From Branchiostoma floridae (taxonomy: Eukaryota; Chordata; Leptocardii; Amphioxiformes; Branchiostomatidae), in NCBI RefSeq assembly GCF_000003815.2, contig NC_049980.1, positions 17,711,154-17,775,153 on the forward strand: DNA of 64,000 bases. Direction: 5' to 3'. Below the pieces are notes generated by a model, which did not search any database, was not told the origin of the DNA, and saw only the letters and a list, made by a program, of their open reading frames with translations. Position numbers and translations under genes: made by a program. This document shows, one piece after another, positions 42,246 to 54,800 of this stretch. Positions within the stretch are counted from its first letter, which is position 1. Each line of letters starts with the position of its first letter.

Positions 42246-42401
42246 TGTTTCTGATGTTCCAGCTTCTCCTTGATTCTACAGTTTCCAACCTAAATTAAAT
42301 ACAGGATAAGACAATTGTTAGTTCAACTACGAAATGAGAGTTTCACTTTTGCAATGCTATAAGATACAATACGAATTACAATGATTAACAACATTATTGT
42401 G

Positions 42402-42660
42402 ATTTGCACGAACCTTATGCGAATGACGTAATGTCACGTGACTTGGTGATTGGCTGGTTTCGCATAAGGTTCGTGCAAATTGCATAACGAAGGTTTGTGT
42501 GTGTCACATAGTGATTCGTACGAATCACACTTGGTTTGTATGTTTTCGCATAGTGATTCGAGTGATAATTTCATAAGGTTTGTGCATTTTCACATAGTGA
42601 TTCGTGCGTATCACATTATGTTCGCACAAATCTCATAGGGTTCGTGCAAAATTTTCTAAA
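42402..42660. repeat. 22-bp perfect hairpin plus 'cataaggttcgtgca' repeat cluster
   Basis: 42402-42423 and 42459-42480 are exact inverted repeats of 22 bp ('tgcacgaaccttatgcgaa'), with a loop that holds the palindrome GTCACGTGAC. Further 'cgcatagtgattcg' and 'cataaggttcgtgca' units continue to about 42660. It begins about 160 bp upstream of the PIN1 ATG, so it may overlap its promoter. Confidence 0.75.
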
Positions 42661-42871
42661 GTCACCTCTGACCATACTGATACCAAGGAGGTTTTTCCCA
42701 TGGGAATGGAAATGCAAAACCTTTGTCTAGACTATGATACACGTCAGGACAGTAGTGACACTCAGCAGTCAACAAACACCATATTGTAGCCTACCTAGCA
42801 AAGCACCACAACACCTCATTAGTCTTACAAAATTCATGATGATGCAGCAGCATGTATACCAAGGATCATAC

Positions 42872-43543
42872 GGAATCAGGACGACTCGGACCATTACTAA
42901 CTCGGCCCATTGAAAATCTGGTCAACTCGGACCACCCCCCTGGTCAACTCGGACCAACCCCATGTACCAGTCGGACCAAATTACGTATTGAAAAAAAAAG
43001 TTAATTTGACATTTCTTGGTACATTTGTACTAACGGTTAGTATTATAAAGATTGTCCCCAGCTGCTACTATTAGAACGTGTCATATGTGCCGCGGGCGCC
43101 GGCGATATCAAAACAAAGTGGACACGGTCGGCTTGAAAAAAATCCTTAATTAGCAATTAATCTTCAACAAGAATGACTCATTCTCTGATCAATACCCACA
43201 TCTTATTTGTCTAAAGCTATTCCGAAGAGCAAGTAATAATAAAGTTTACTACTGTCCCCTATTAGAAGCGCCTCACACATATACACATTGCGTATTTCGG
43301 GGTCAACGACCTAATGTGCGCCTCATGGAATGCCGAAAAGTTCCTATGAATTACACAATCCAATCAATCCAACCAACAGTTTTCTCATTTCAGAGTATAT
43401 ACATATAAAACTAGTGTTGGGGATTACATTTTCTAAAAAAAAATCAATCAAATAGCTGTCCCGGGGTGATGGTCCGAGTTGTCCCGGCAGATGGGCCGAG
43501 TTGACTGGGCCGAGTTGGTAATGGTCCGAGTCGTCCGACAGTC
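42872..43543. mobile_element. 672 bp TIR element with 9-bp target duplication
   Basis: The inverted ends carry arrays of 'gactcggacca' and 'aactcggccca'. GGATCATAC is duplicated exactly at 42863-42871 and 43544-43552. The 9-bp duplication suggests a Mutator-like (MULE) or similar superfamily. There is no coding capacity. It lies between PIN1 and PRIM2. Confidence 0.8.
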
Positions 43544-43635
43544 GGATCATACTAAATTTATTTCCAGAACATAACGTCATAAAAATAACGTTATACCACA
43601 ACAACCGACACTTCAGTTTCACAGTTATGAGGGAT

Positions 43636-43889
43636 AGCACGTCACCGGAACGTAATGCGCCTGCGCGAACCCTGGTGGTTTGGGGCTTGGTTTGGACAAC
43701 GTTGCATTGAAATCCCGCTTGTTGCACAGTATATGTTAGAGACATAGTTTCATGCAAAACGTACACGGGATTTTACCCTTATTTACGCACGTACTTTCTT
43801 AAATGCGGCCCTTTAGTAAACCGGGGGTTTAGCAAGGTTTAGCATGTCTATACTTTTCGCGCAGGCGCAGTACGTTCCGGTGACGTGCT
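43636..43889. mobile_element. 254 bp MITE with 34-bp TIR and 9-bp target duplication
   Basis: 34-bp inverted termini beginning 'AGCACGTCACCGGAACGTA' differ at a single position. ATGAGGGAT is duplicated exactly at 43627-43635 and 43890-43898. The near-identity of the arms suggests a recent insertion. The termini are CpG-rich, and the element lies about 400 bp upstream of the PRIM2 start. Confidence 0.9.
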
Positions 43890-44233
43890 ATGAGGGATTG
43901 GGTTGCACTTTTAACTCCAGGTTATTGATAAATAATATGAAATTCACGAATGAAGCTGCCGTTGTCGGGATGTCCCTACCGTTGCGTTGAGATGATCCCT
44001 GGACGTTTCTTCCCTGACAGCAAGTTGCACACCGGCCGGGTCAAAGGTCATGGACTACGGGCTGTGTAGTTCAGTTTCAACGAACACAAAGTCATCTGGG
44101 GTTCGTTGAATTTCCATATTTTTCTACCTTTCACGTTCATAGGTTTTTTAAAACTTACTTGGGTTAATAAAATGGAAAAGTCCACCCTGGGAACGACAGG
44201 TAAGTACGCATGCGTCGCGCCCTATGACCTGTA

Positions 44234-44246
44234 TTTTGGCGGGAAG
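44234..44246 (+). promoter_or_regulatory. PRIM2: E2F-like site TTTTGGCGGGAAG
   Basis: The sequence matches the classical E2F consensus TTTSGCGGGAA and lies 53-65 bp upstream of the PRIM2 ATG. Vertebrate primase genes are E2F-regulated at G1/S, so the location is meaningful; function is inferred. Confidence 0.6.
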
Positions 44247-44298
44247 TCCGGTAGAAAGTAAGACTTGTGATTGTGAACTGTTCACATATCTCTCCAAA

Positions 44299-47200
44299 AT
44301 GCAGTTTTCAGGCAACCGCACGAAAAAAAGTCGGCGAACGGTAACACTGACGGGGGGAAGAAACGAGAAGCAATACCCACACAACCTCCAGTTCTACAAA
44401 ATCCCTCCAACCGAGACAGTGTCGCTGGAAGAGTTTGAGACCTTTGCGATTGATCGACTCAAAGGTTTGATACCTAACGTTATTCACCTTGCATACCTTG
44501 CATCCAGCCGATAGGTACCCTTGTCGGGTAAATATTCTGAAGTTTCCTTAGGTTAGACTAGCCAAGCTGACCTGGCTAACCTTGCTTAAGAATCACATGC
44601 CATGGGGAGGTTGAACACCATAGGGTTTGACTGGCTAATGTTGATTCAGCAAAGTTTAAAATAATTCGCTACCGCACCCCCCCCCCCATCTCTGTGCTGT
44701 ACCACAACTATGTGTACAGGTGTATATTTTTTATAACAAATATATCAAATCATAGTGATTCTTTTGCACATATCATACTCCTCTTTATTTTCCCCCACAT
44801 TTTAACGTTCCAGTCCTAAAATCTGTGGAGAGTGCAGGAATCAAGTACATGAAAACATCTGAGCAGTACCAGACCAAACTGGAGCAGGACATCAAGAAAC
44901 TCATGCCCATTGCTGTCAGGAAGGTTAGGAACTATACTTGTATCTATATTATACATGTATAGCCAATTTCACACACTAGAAAATATACTGTAGCTCGAAA
45001 GTAAAACTGACATGCTTTTCAATCCAGCCATTTTGCATAATTTTTATTTCTATCTTATCAAGAAATCGACATTTCTTGGGTTCATACTCATCAATTGAAA
45101 TGAAGTGAACTTCGAAATGAAGTGAACTTCGAAATGAAGTGAACTTCATTCATTGTTATGTCTATGTTTTCCAGACTGATGTGGATGGTGGGGTGCAGGA
45201 CAAAGACTATGATGACAGGAGAAAGGACCACATCTCTCACTTTATCCTCAGACTGGCCTACTGTAAATCGTATGTTTCTGCCTTAAATGCATTCATTGCC
45301 CCATATCCACATCCTGCCATAATAGTTTGTTAATCTTGTTGCAGTTTTGCTTTGGTCGACATTGAAGATCCTTGACTATCTACATGTCTGACACATTGTA
45401 CACTTACATGTATTGTTTTCCTTGTAGTGGCCATTACTTATTTCTTAAATGGGGGGATTATGCTATCCAGACAGAGGTACTTAGGTTTTATCCTCCAGGA
45501 AATTAGCATTGACATACTTCATATTGACATACTTTCATTCAGTAAAATAATGTGTATGATTTTAAATGTTAGCCATGTCTGATCCATGTCATAAGATAAT
45601 CACATCATCATGAATGTGATACAAAAGTTACTCAAGTACCCCTCTTATTGTGTACAGTAACGCATACATGTCCCGGTGTCCCTTCAGTGAAGACTTGCGG
45701 CGCTGGTTCCTGACCCAGGAAATGGACCTGTTTCGCTTCCGCTTCCAACAGGAGTCGAAGGATGCCATTGGTCACTTTCTACAGCTGAATAACTTAGACT
45801 ATCAGCCTGTAAGCTCACTTAACACATTGGGTACCTACTGCCTGGCAAAATACACCAGATATTATACATTTGATGGAGTACTGCAAGAAGTAGGCAGGTT
45901 CAGCAACATTGATGTGACTTAGGCATATGGCATATTGATTCTTGCCAAACACTTTCTCCTACAGGATTAGCCAGTATGTATATTTGCATTGACTGAGACA
46001 ACTTCTAGCTAATGATTGCAAAAATTCCAGATGTACCAAAACACTTTCTAACATCTGTCATTTTCCTGGTACATGTAATTATTATCTCAGGCCACACCAA
46101 TTTAATTTCTTGGTTCACGGATTCGCTCGCTCCTATTTTTTGCAAAAAAAAATAAAAATAAAAATTACCACTCAGCAAATTTTCACCATTAATGAAACCA
46201 TTTACCAATTTTCTGGTGTAGCAAATTGGCCTTTACATTATAAGCTTCTTAAAATGTGGGTATTATCATTGCAGTTATATTTTTCATTCATGAAGAATGG
46301 GACAAACATAAAAACTGACACTACTTTTGTAATTTTCAACGGACAGGTGCTGTTACTGTACAGTAATAGTGTTTTTGTACTTTTTTCAAGCTGAAAACTT
46401 TTTACTCTTTATGTTTTGGATTAGACTTTACCTTTACCCCAACCATTTTACAATTTTTTTTCGCCCTCTCGCTCCATATTTTTTATGAAAAAATCCGTAA
46501 CCAAGAAATTAAATTGAAGTGGCCTCAAGGTCTTTAAAAATGATGTGAGGATAAAGGGTGGTACGTGTATAAATGTTGTAATATGTGGTCATGCTCAGAT
46601 CCCAGAGGAAGAGAAGAAGGCCCTGCGTGATGAACTTAAATCATCATCTTACGAGATGAAGGGAGACAAGTTTGAGACTACTGACTTCTACAAGGTATAA
46701 ATGTTAATCATGTTTATGAAGTATCATCTGTTTGTCTTTGTGCTATTGCCATCTCTCACAGGGCTTTGTATACAATTTTTCTGCATGTAAGATTGCCTGT
46801 ACCAGAGAAACAAAGATGATTAGCTCTATTTTGTACTTTGTGTAGTAGTTGTTGCCATACATTTAACCATGTACAATTGTTGTTGCCATACATTTTACCA
46901 TGTACAATTGTCGTGCAATAAAGTTCTATATTAATGAACTGAGTCCTCCCCAGAGGATGGAATAACGGAGGCCCTCCAAATACTCCTAGCCCAGCTCCAC
47001 TATACTACTTGTGAAATTTGGTGTGCTTCTTCCCTATTTTCTTGGTTAGTTTTGCTATAATTAATGAAAATTCACAGATTTTTGTGCCATCTGGCCCCTT
47101 TTTTCCTGTGGCATTGTCTGCAAAAACTTGTGAATGGGTGATGTTAAAAACAATAGTTGTTTTGCCACTGGGGAGAACCCTGATCGGAAATGCCTGCACA

Positions 47201-50200
47201 ATTCCACTTTAATTTGTACTACCTTGCACATGGGGGTAGTAAAATGCATTGTCTGAGCCCTGTCTCCCTTCTTTAGAGATGTACTTTTCCAGGCAGTTAT
47301 TAATCCATTATTACGTGTACCCTATTGCAGGTGCCATTTCAGGAAGCCCTAGACCTGGTGCGAGCAAGGAAAGTTTACCTGAAGAAGGTTGGTTCTAATG
47401 TTACACATGAGACACCACAATTTTTCTCCAGAATGCAACTTAAGTCATTCTTATGAAACTATTCAAAGCAACTAATGTTGACAAATGAAACTGTAAGTTG
47501 GGGAAAGTTTGTTGTATATCTTGCCGTTGTGCTGGACCTTCCGGTATATTCCCTCCTTCACCCTGTCCATATAGGGCTATGTGTACGTGCCCCAGAGTGA
47601 GCTGGTGTCCATCATCCTCAGTGCCTTCAGGGAAAACCTATCCAAGGCTCTAGCAGTAAGTCCAGTTTACATTCTCATCTGATTACTGTTGTTTGGGGAT
47701 ATATCAGGGGAGTTGGTCTGGTAAGGGCTTGTGTAAAAGTGGAAAGTGGATNNNNNNNNNNNNNNNNNNNNNNNNNNNNNNNNNNNNNNNNNNNNNNNNN
47801 NNNNNNNNNNNNNNNNNNNNNNNNNNNNNNNNNNNNNNNNNNNNNNNNNNNNNNNNNNNNNNNNNNNNNNNNNNNNNNNNNNNNNNNNNNNNNNNNNNNN
47901 NNNNNNNNNNNNNNNNNNNNNNNNNNNNNNNNNNNNNNNNNNNNNNNNNNNNNNNNNNNNNNNNNNNNNNNNNNNNNNNNNNNNNNNNNNNNNNNNNNNN
48001 NNNNNNNNNNNNNNNNNNNNNNNNNNNNNNNNNNNNNNNNNNNNNNNNNNNNNNNNNNNNNNNNNNNNNNNNNNNNNNNNNNNNNNNNNNNNNNNNNNNN
48101 NNNNNNNNNNNNNNNNNNNNNNNNNNNNNNNNNNNNNNNNNNNNNNNNNNNNNNNNNNNNNNNNNNNNATTCATGTGTTTGGTTGTTTCAATGTATCAAG
48201 TCTCCATTTGATATCTATTCTTAACTCGATTTACTCATGTATTCTTCTTCTCTCCATTCTAAAAATTTAGGAGTGGTCAGTATGCTACTTGATATGATTT
48301 TGTAGGGATCAAAAGCAAGTTTATAAGTATTGGTGGTTTCAAAGATCTTCTAATTGGTACCAGCCATTATTTTGAATAGAAAATTATTGCCATATAAAGT
48401 TCCCATGTCTACAAGCTTGTTGTACCTCAACCCCACAGTACTCAGTACCTGGGCCAGGACTACAGTAACAGAAAGTCCACAGCTGGGAAGGTGGCACCTG
48501 AGGATATTGAACCTGTGAGTTCCTTTACCCAACTCAGCTACTGCTAAGTCATGTACTAGACAACTGTCATTGATGTCAACAAAACATGTACAGTATTTGT
48601 AGGAAACAATCAGTTTACTTCTATGACATGTTGAATGTATAATAAACTTGCCATTTTCCTGAATATGCCCATGGTGATCCAGTGCACTGTCAAGTGGCAA
48701 ATTTGTGAGTAATTACAGCAGTTTTTCCTCCAAACAAATCAATATGCTTCCTGACTTAATGTATACCTCTTCCTATTACTACACAGCTGTCAAAGAAGTC
48801 CTTTCCTCTCTGCATGCGAAACCTTCAAGAGACCTTGCGCCGGGAGCACCACCTTCGTCACGGTGGCCGTATGCAGTATGGACTGTTCCTGAAGGGCATT
48901 GGATTACAACTTGAGGATGCACTCCGATTCTGGAGGTCAGAGTTCACCAAGATGATGGATGGAGACAAGGTGAGGGGAAAAGTCAGGATTCTACAGAAAT
49001 GATTTGATCTTGGATTAGTGTTATTATAGTAACAAAAGTAGCTCTGAGATCAAGTCCATACACAAACATGTGTTCGTCTAGAAGGATATCTAGTTCAAGT
49101 AGTTATAAGATAGTAGTGATATGAGTTGCAGGTGTAGTTACACCACTTACCATTTACATCTGTCCTAGTTTGACAAGTCCTACTCCTACAACATTCGTCA
49201 CAACTATGGGAAGGAGGGTAAGCGAACAGACTACACTCCGTACAGCTGCATGAAGGTGATCATGACTAACGCGCCGGCAGTAGGCGACCATCACGGTTGC
49301 CCCTTCCGCCACACGGACCCCGAGCTGTTGAATCAGAGGCTGCAGGGGTACAGGGTCAACACCACCGGGGTTCAGGAGGTCAGTAGATTTATGCTCTTGG
49401 TGCTGTTCAGATAGTCACACTAACATGAGTGGTGCTGAAAACTTACCACCCAAGAGCCCTCTCGAGAGACTGGGATAAACATAGATAGAGGACCTGGGAT
49501 CAGCTATGGCTGATAGAGTGCTGTGTTTTCCAAGTTGTGCATGGACTTCATCATGGTCAAATGAAAGGATGTTGATGATGATGATGAACAGGAGTGGTGT
49601 TCTCAGATACTGACTGTTCGCAGTTGGGTCCCAGTCATGCAGCTTGTGCTTCTGTACAATATGTCTTGATCTGAGTTAAGTTCGATAAAGTGTGTCTGAA
49701 TGTTTTATAAATTCATTGGATTTTAGACTCACTGGTTGGCCTTCAGCAGTTATGTACAGTGAAGTCTTTCAATGTATTAATATATAAATAAATAAATGAA
49801 TATATCTGTACATAAAGAAAAAATTACCATTTCTGTCAAGTACATGAAGAAATAAGTTACCATTTCTGTCAAGTTTGTCATAACCAGGTTACATGATGAC
49901 CCTTACAGATCATAGAGCTAGTCAAGGGAGGACATTACCAGCTTGCCTGCACAAAGTATTTCGAGATCACGCACAATGTAAGTTTTTACTTTTGTTTTTT
50001 GGAGTTATGGTTCCATTGGGCAACTTGTTATGGTCATTAAATGTAACTAGGGTCAGGGATGTGACAACATACACCAAAGTACAATATCATTGAAAAGGAT
50101 TCTCATGTCCAGAGTTACCAGCAGAAACCGGAAGTCGGTCGGTGCGTGGCGCTTGATATCGGTTCAGCACATGCACAGTTTTGAAGCTCTTTACATATAG

Positions 50201-50690
50201 ACTAATATGCAAGCCTACGAAAATGTTTGGGTGCACCAGTGCACCCACAGAAGCAAAATTGGGTGCACAGCTCAAATTTCAGGTGCACCAAGGTGCACAT
50301 GCACCCAGTATTTTGGGCTCTGTAAGATGCTATTTATTAGAAGCAGTGACAGCTAGATGAAGCCACTCTGGACAAAATGTATGTATCCATCCTATCAGCT
50401 AGATATACATCTATAAAGTGTGAGGTATGAAGAACATTAACATGTTGTCCATGTCCCAGGTGGATGATGCTGGTTTTGGACTGAACCATCCTAACCAGTA
50501 TTTTGAGGAGAGTCAGAAGGTGCTGAACGGAGGGCATGTCCCCAAGACTGCACCCCGCACACCAAGCACCCAGAGGTCCAAACCCATCAAGAAGGAGACT
50601 GAAGACTTTGATGATGACTTCCCCATGGATGAAGTGGAACACCTGCTGACTGCCTCCCAAGATGTTGTAGGGGAAGTAGCACCAGAATAG
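44299..50690 (+). CDS. PRIM2: DNA primase large subunit p58 (PRIM2), one exon lost in a gap
   Basis: Visible exons: 44299-44464, 44814-44923, 45175-45269, 45688-45808, 46599-46694, 47331-47387, 47575-47655, [missing], 48439-48514, 48787-48969, 49169-49378, 49909-49977, 50460-50690. The start 'MQFSG' matches human MEFSG; an in-frame ATG at 44224 would add 25 residues. Landmarks are '[15 protein letters not shown]', '[14 protein letters not shown]', 'RKVYLKKGYVYVP' and '[20 protein letters not shown]'. All four Fe-S cluster cysteines are present: 'SFPLCM', 'TPYSCMK', 'HHGCPF' and 'YQLAC'. The cluster domain supports primer initiation with PRIM1 in the DNA polymerase alpha complex in the nucleus. 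The gap at 47752-48168 hides one exon of about 22-23 residues, phase 0 to 2, giving about 520 residues in all. The tail is acidic, like human. Confidence 0.96.
45098..45148 (+). repeat. 17 bp tandem repeat, 3 copies
   Basis: 'gaaatgaagtgaacttc' three times in PRIM2 intron 2. The unit contains the palindrome-like GAAGTgaACTTC. Confidence 0.85.
46090..46524. mobile_element. Harbinger-like MITE, TCA target duplication
   Basis: 'GGCCACACCAATTTAATTTC' (46090) and 'gaaattaaattgaagtggcc' (ending 46524) are inverted ends; similarity continues through 'ttggttcacgga' / 'tccgtaaccaa'. TCA is repeated at 46087-46089 and 46525-46527. A 3-bp duplication is typical of PIF/Harbinger. 435 bp, in PRIM2 intron 4. 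Confidence 0.8.
46850..46920 (+). repeat. 31 bp direct duplication
   Basis: 'gttgttgccatacattt' followed by 'accatgtacaattg' occurs twice in tandem with one base difference in length. PRIM2 intron 5. Confidence 0.8.
47752..48168. other. assembly gap (417 N) hiding a PRIM2 exon
   Basis: Phase and homology show that one PRIM2 coding exon between 47655 and 48439 is absent from the visible sequence. Confidence 1.
50220..50325. mobile_element. fragment of the CAGGGCTCGAAAT hAT-like element
   Basis: 'gggtgcaccagtgcaccca', 'ttgggtgcacagctc' and 'tgcacccagtattttgggct' align with the interior and right end of 8338-8694. The left end is missing and the right end is degraded. It lies in the last PRIM2 intron, about 135 bp before the exon. 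Confidence 0.7.
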
Positions 50691-50818
50691 TTTACACATC
50701 AGACAGGTCATCCTTGTGGGTGTCATCCCATCACACCTGTTAACTTTTGTTTATCATTCTGTTTGCATTGACAAAAGCCCTCTGATGAAAACGAAAGAAC
50801 TTAACTTCCCAACTAACA

Positions 50819-50965
50819 NNNNNNNNNNNNNNNNNNNNNNNNNNNNNNNNNNNNNNNNNNNNNNNNNNNNNNNNNNNNNNNNNNNNNNNNNNNNNNNNNN
50901 NNNNNNNNNNNNNNNNNNNNNNNNNNNNNNNNNNNNNNNNNNNNNNNNNNNNNNNNNNNNNNNNN
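50819..50965. other. assembly gap (147 N), PRIM2 3' UTR or intergenic
   Basis: A run of N about 130 bp after the PRIM2 stop. Confidence 1.
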
Positions 50966-51821
50966 ATCAATGTAGTGAAATATGTGAGGAAAATTTCCCC
51001 CTTGAACATCTTTCAAAAAAATTATGAATGTGTACCTGTAAATGTGTAATAAGTTGAATATAAATAATAGTACATGAGAAGGGAGTCCACAAAATGATTG
51101 TGCCTGCTTGTGATTGCCTTCCCTCCCCCAATAGTTAGGGATATTTTTGGAACGTTAGTACATGTTTATCTTAAGTTTTTCTAGGGAAATGCATCATGAC
51201 TGTTTTATAAAAGAAATAGTATTTTTAGCCGGTACAAATTACCAATCATCAGGACATTTCCTTATCAGAATCATCATCAAGTAACCTTTCCAAAGGGTAC
51301 TACCGTAGATGGTCAGGTTGGAAGTGAGGTCAGGGTCTGCCCATTGTGAAAAACCCTAGGTCAGTGTATGTTGTTTTCCTCTCATTCAGATGAGGTAAGA
51401 ATAACTACTTACACATTTTCAAGCCACCTTGTGATCTTTGATGACAGTAAAATCTTTCATTTCCAAGTGAGTTTTACTTTCATTCATGTACTAATATCTG
51501 CTGCATTGTCCATACAATAACAGACACAGTGCCAGCTCCACACATTTAATGATCATCAATACTTGTAACATAGTAAGAAATGATGAGATGTTTGGAAATA
51601 AAAAGACAAATCTAGCTTGTGTATATGGATTGCGGTTATGTTTTGTCACCGGAATGGTTGTCAATGTTATTGAATATACAATTACAGTATACTTTGTGAT
51701 GTCTGAAGTATACTTGCATTGGCCTAGAAATAATGAAAAAGAAAATGTGCATAGGATTTTTCAAGGAACTGGTTGTTTTCAAGAAATTTATGCAGTTTGC
51801 CAAACTGTGCTGGTGGTGAGA

Positions 51822-54800
51822 TCAGGATTCTTCAGGCACACTGTCCTGTCTTCTGATGGACAGAATGTGGGAGAAGGCCAAAACTGCTGCGCTCAGTAGG
51901 AAGCATGCTCCCACAAAGTAGAAGGATGCATCATAGCTGCCAGTTGTGTCATACAGGATCCCTGGAGAGAGGGGAGAACAGAAGTTGTTAACTGATGGGA
52001 ATGCATGAAACATTGACAACAAGAAGTAGTGAAAAACATCATACACACCCTTTGAATTGTTTATTGTGGCATCAAATGCCTAACTTGAGATCTCATCTCA
52101 TCACTACTCCATCCACTCAGGTGTAAAAATGGATACCTTAATTCAATTGGGGAGGTAAAAGGTGGAAAGAGGGGATTGGTTTCCGTGAGTGAGTCTTGCA
52201 TCAAATGCACACTTTTGTCTATGTTTGATGTGTATCATTACAGTCTTGAAGCTTTTCCTGTATACCTTTCCTGCACAAAGTAAATGTTCTGCTGATGGAA
52301 ATGTACTTCATCTGGATATAAAAACAGACCCACCTGCAGTTGGTAGTCCCACAGTCAGGCCGATACTGGTGATGAACATGACCATCCCCATGGCACTGGC
52401 GATCTTCTCCACTCCCGCCACGTCCACCACCAGGGTCGGGATGAGGGGATAGCACAGACCGTTGGCGAGTCCGTGCCACACTGCATAGGCTGCCATACCC
52501 GAATATGTCTCCGTCACCGGGAACACGACAGCGCCCGCTGCTATGATGACGTTCAGAGTGATGAACTGGAAAGTGCGAGTGCAGCCTGGGATTTTGGACA
52601 GGCCGCCAGATAACAGCCGCCCGACCAGATCGGAGATGGAGATGATGGATGGAAGGAAGGACACCTGGGTTTCCTCAATGCCTGCATGCTGTGCCCTGGG
52701 AACAACGCCGATCCCGGGAACAAGGTAGCCAAGGTGGAAGAGAAAGAACGAAATGCTGAGGAGCACAAATGGTACGCTTTTTATCAAGGATAGATCGAAT
52801 AGTGTGGTTACGATGGAGTGGATGGAGAGTCCTGGCTTTCCTGCCAGCTTGGTGTGAATAGTTGTCTCGTAAGTGAGTTGTGAGCTGAGTGACAGCAGTG
52901 TTTCACTTCTGGACAGGACATCCAACATCCTTTGGGAAGAGTACAACATCCTTCTTGACAAGGACATGCTGGACCTTGCCGGGCGGACGGCACGGACGGA
53001 GACGCTTTCGAGTTTGTGTGTCGTGTCGTCGTCAGTCATCTCAGGTATGCGGGGTAGAGACTCTTGACTGGAGGCTGGCTCCAGCAGTCGCAGACTGACG
53101 GCACCGATGGAACATTCACTAAAGCCTCGCTGGCGTTCACGTCTGACGTGCGGTACAGGAGCGCCTGGCACCGTTGGCTCTTGGTCTTGTGATATGTCAG
53201 TAATGTCCTCATATTCCTCCAAGGGTGCAGCGAGGTACGTTGTTCTGGTTGTGTCGTGGTGGTTGCTGTAGGCAGGATGGGAGGTCGCCGCTGAGGAGAG
53301 AGAGTCTTGAGAGATGTAGGTTTGTGACGGACCGCGGGCAGGTGGCACGTGTAGAGGTCTCATCAGCGCTGCAGCCACACACAAATGCAGAGTAACCCCT
53401 GCCTGCACGATGATCGCACCTCTCCAGCCGTACTCGTCGATCAGCAGCTGGAAGACTGGCGAGAAGATGAAGCCCCCTACTCCGGTTCCTGTCACCATCA
53501 TGGCGTAAGCCAGGTGGCGCTTTTCATGAAAGTACTGTCCAACAATAATGAAGGTTGGATTGTACACCAGTGCAAATCCGAGTCCTGTAGACAGGAATGG
53601 GAGTTTTAAGATGTTTAAAATGTTTTAAGTATTGTTTCTGTTCTTTTGATAATAATGAACTTCGCTTAGTGCCGCATTACAATTGATCTTGGAAACACAG
53701 TCTTGACTAGAGGAAAAGAGTATGTATACGCAAATCCAACTTTTGTACCTATTTGATACTAATAATAGATGACTTGATCTTAACANNNNNNNNNNNNNNN
53801 NNNNNNNNNNNNNNNNNNNNNNNNNNNNNNNNNNNNNNNNNNNNNNNNNNNNNNNNNNNNNNNNNNNNNNNNNNNNNNNNNNNNNATATAGAGGCTAATG
53901 TGTTGATGCACCTGTCTGAGCCCTTTACAAAGGTTGAATCAATATCGACATCGTGTGGATTGTTCACTAACCTGACGTAAGGCCCAAGGACAGATGCAGA
54001 TGAACTATGCTCGTGGAGAAGCTTGTCAAGAGAAGCCCCACAGCACCCACCACCCCGCCTATCATCACTAATGGACGAGCCCCAAATCTTCGGCACAGTA
54101 TGGAGGACACTAGACCTGGGAACATAAAAACTGTTTGCTTATACACGGTGGCTGGTATGTATTCCATGTAAACATGTTGATAGAACTATTAATGAAATTA
54201 ACAAGTTATATAGATTCATATAACCTCTATATTCTGTCTGACCTATAGATCGTTTTCACGTGACGTCACAGTCGTGTTAGAACGTTCTGTGAAAACGATC
54301 TATAGATTCTATACCTCTTTCCCCTAGACCTTTAATGAAAGGCGGTCTGCGGACCGATTTTAGCTTTCATGAATAAACAAAGGTTCAAACAAACAAGTAA
54401 TGATTTTTGATGGCGTTGATAGTAGCCTGCAACGATCTAGTCAGCATTTGCAATCCCAACCTGTCGGTGACGCTAGTACTAGTAAGGACCGCGGTCGACC
54501 TTGAATTTTCGATGAAATACAATTAAGCAGAAAGGTCCAACTTCTCCATGAATTTCCTAGTCGCCCAGTCTTTCTGAATAAATGTTGCCTTTCTCGACCT
54601 GTGTCAAGCCTTAGAGCATGTTGAGAACTTATAAAACATATCGATAGAACAGACTGAGTTCGCTCACATTGTGATCTCTTTTTTTTTTACTCGAAATAAA
54701 AAGTCAAATGACACGAAGCCGATTCAGTCGCGTTCATTTGTCAACGCCAACTAAACTGGTAGCATGAAACTGGTAGCATTACACTATTCGAATTACGCCG

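Noticed and set aside
44224-44298. Upstream in-frame ATG for PRIM2
   Set aside because: Not chosen as the start: the downstream ATG gives MQFSG, matching the vertebrate N-terminus, and the upstream codons overlap the E2F-like promoter site.
52543-53098. Multiple frames on both strands within SLC16 exon 3
   Set aside because: Shadows of the large 417-codon exon.
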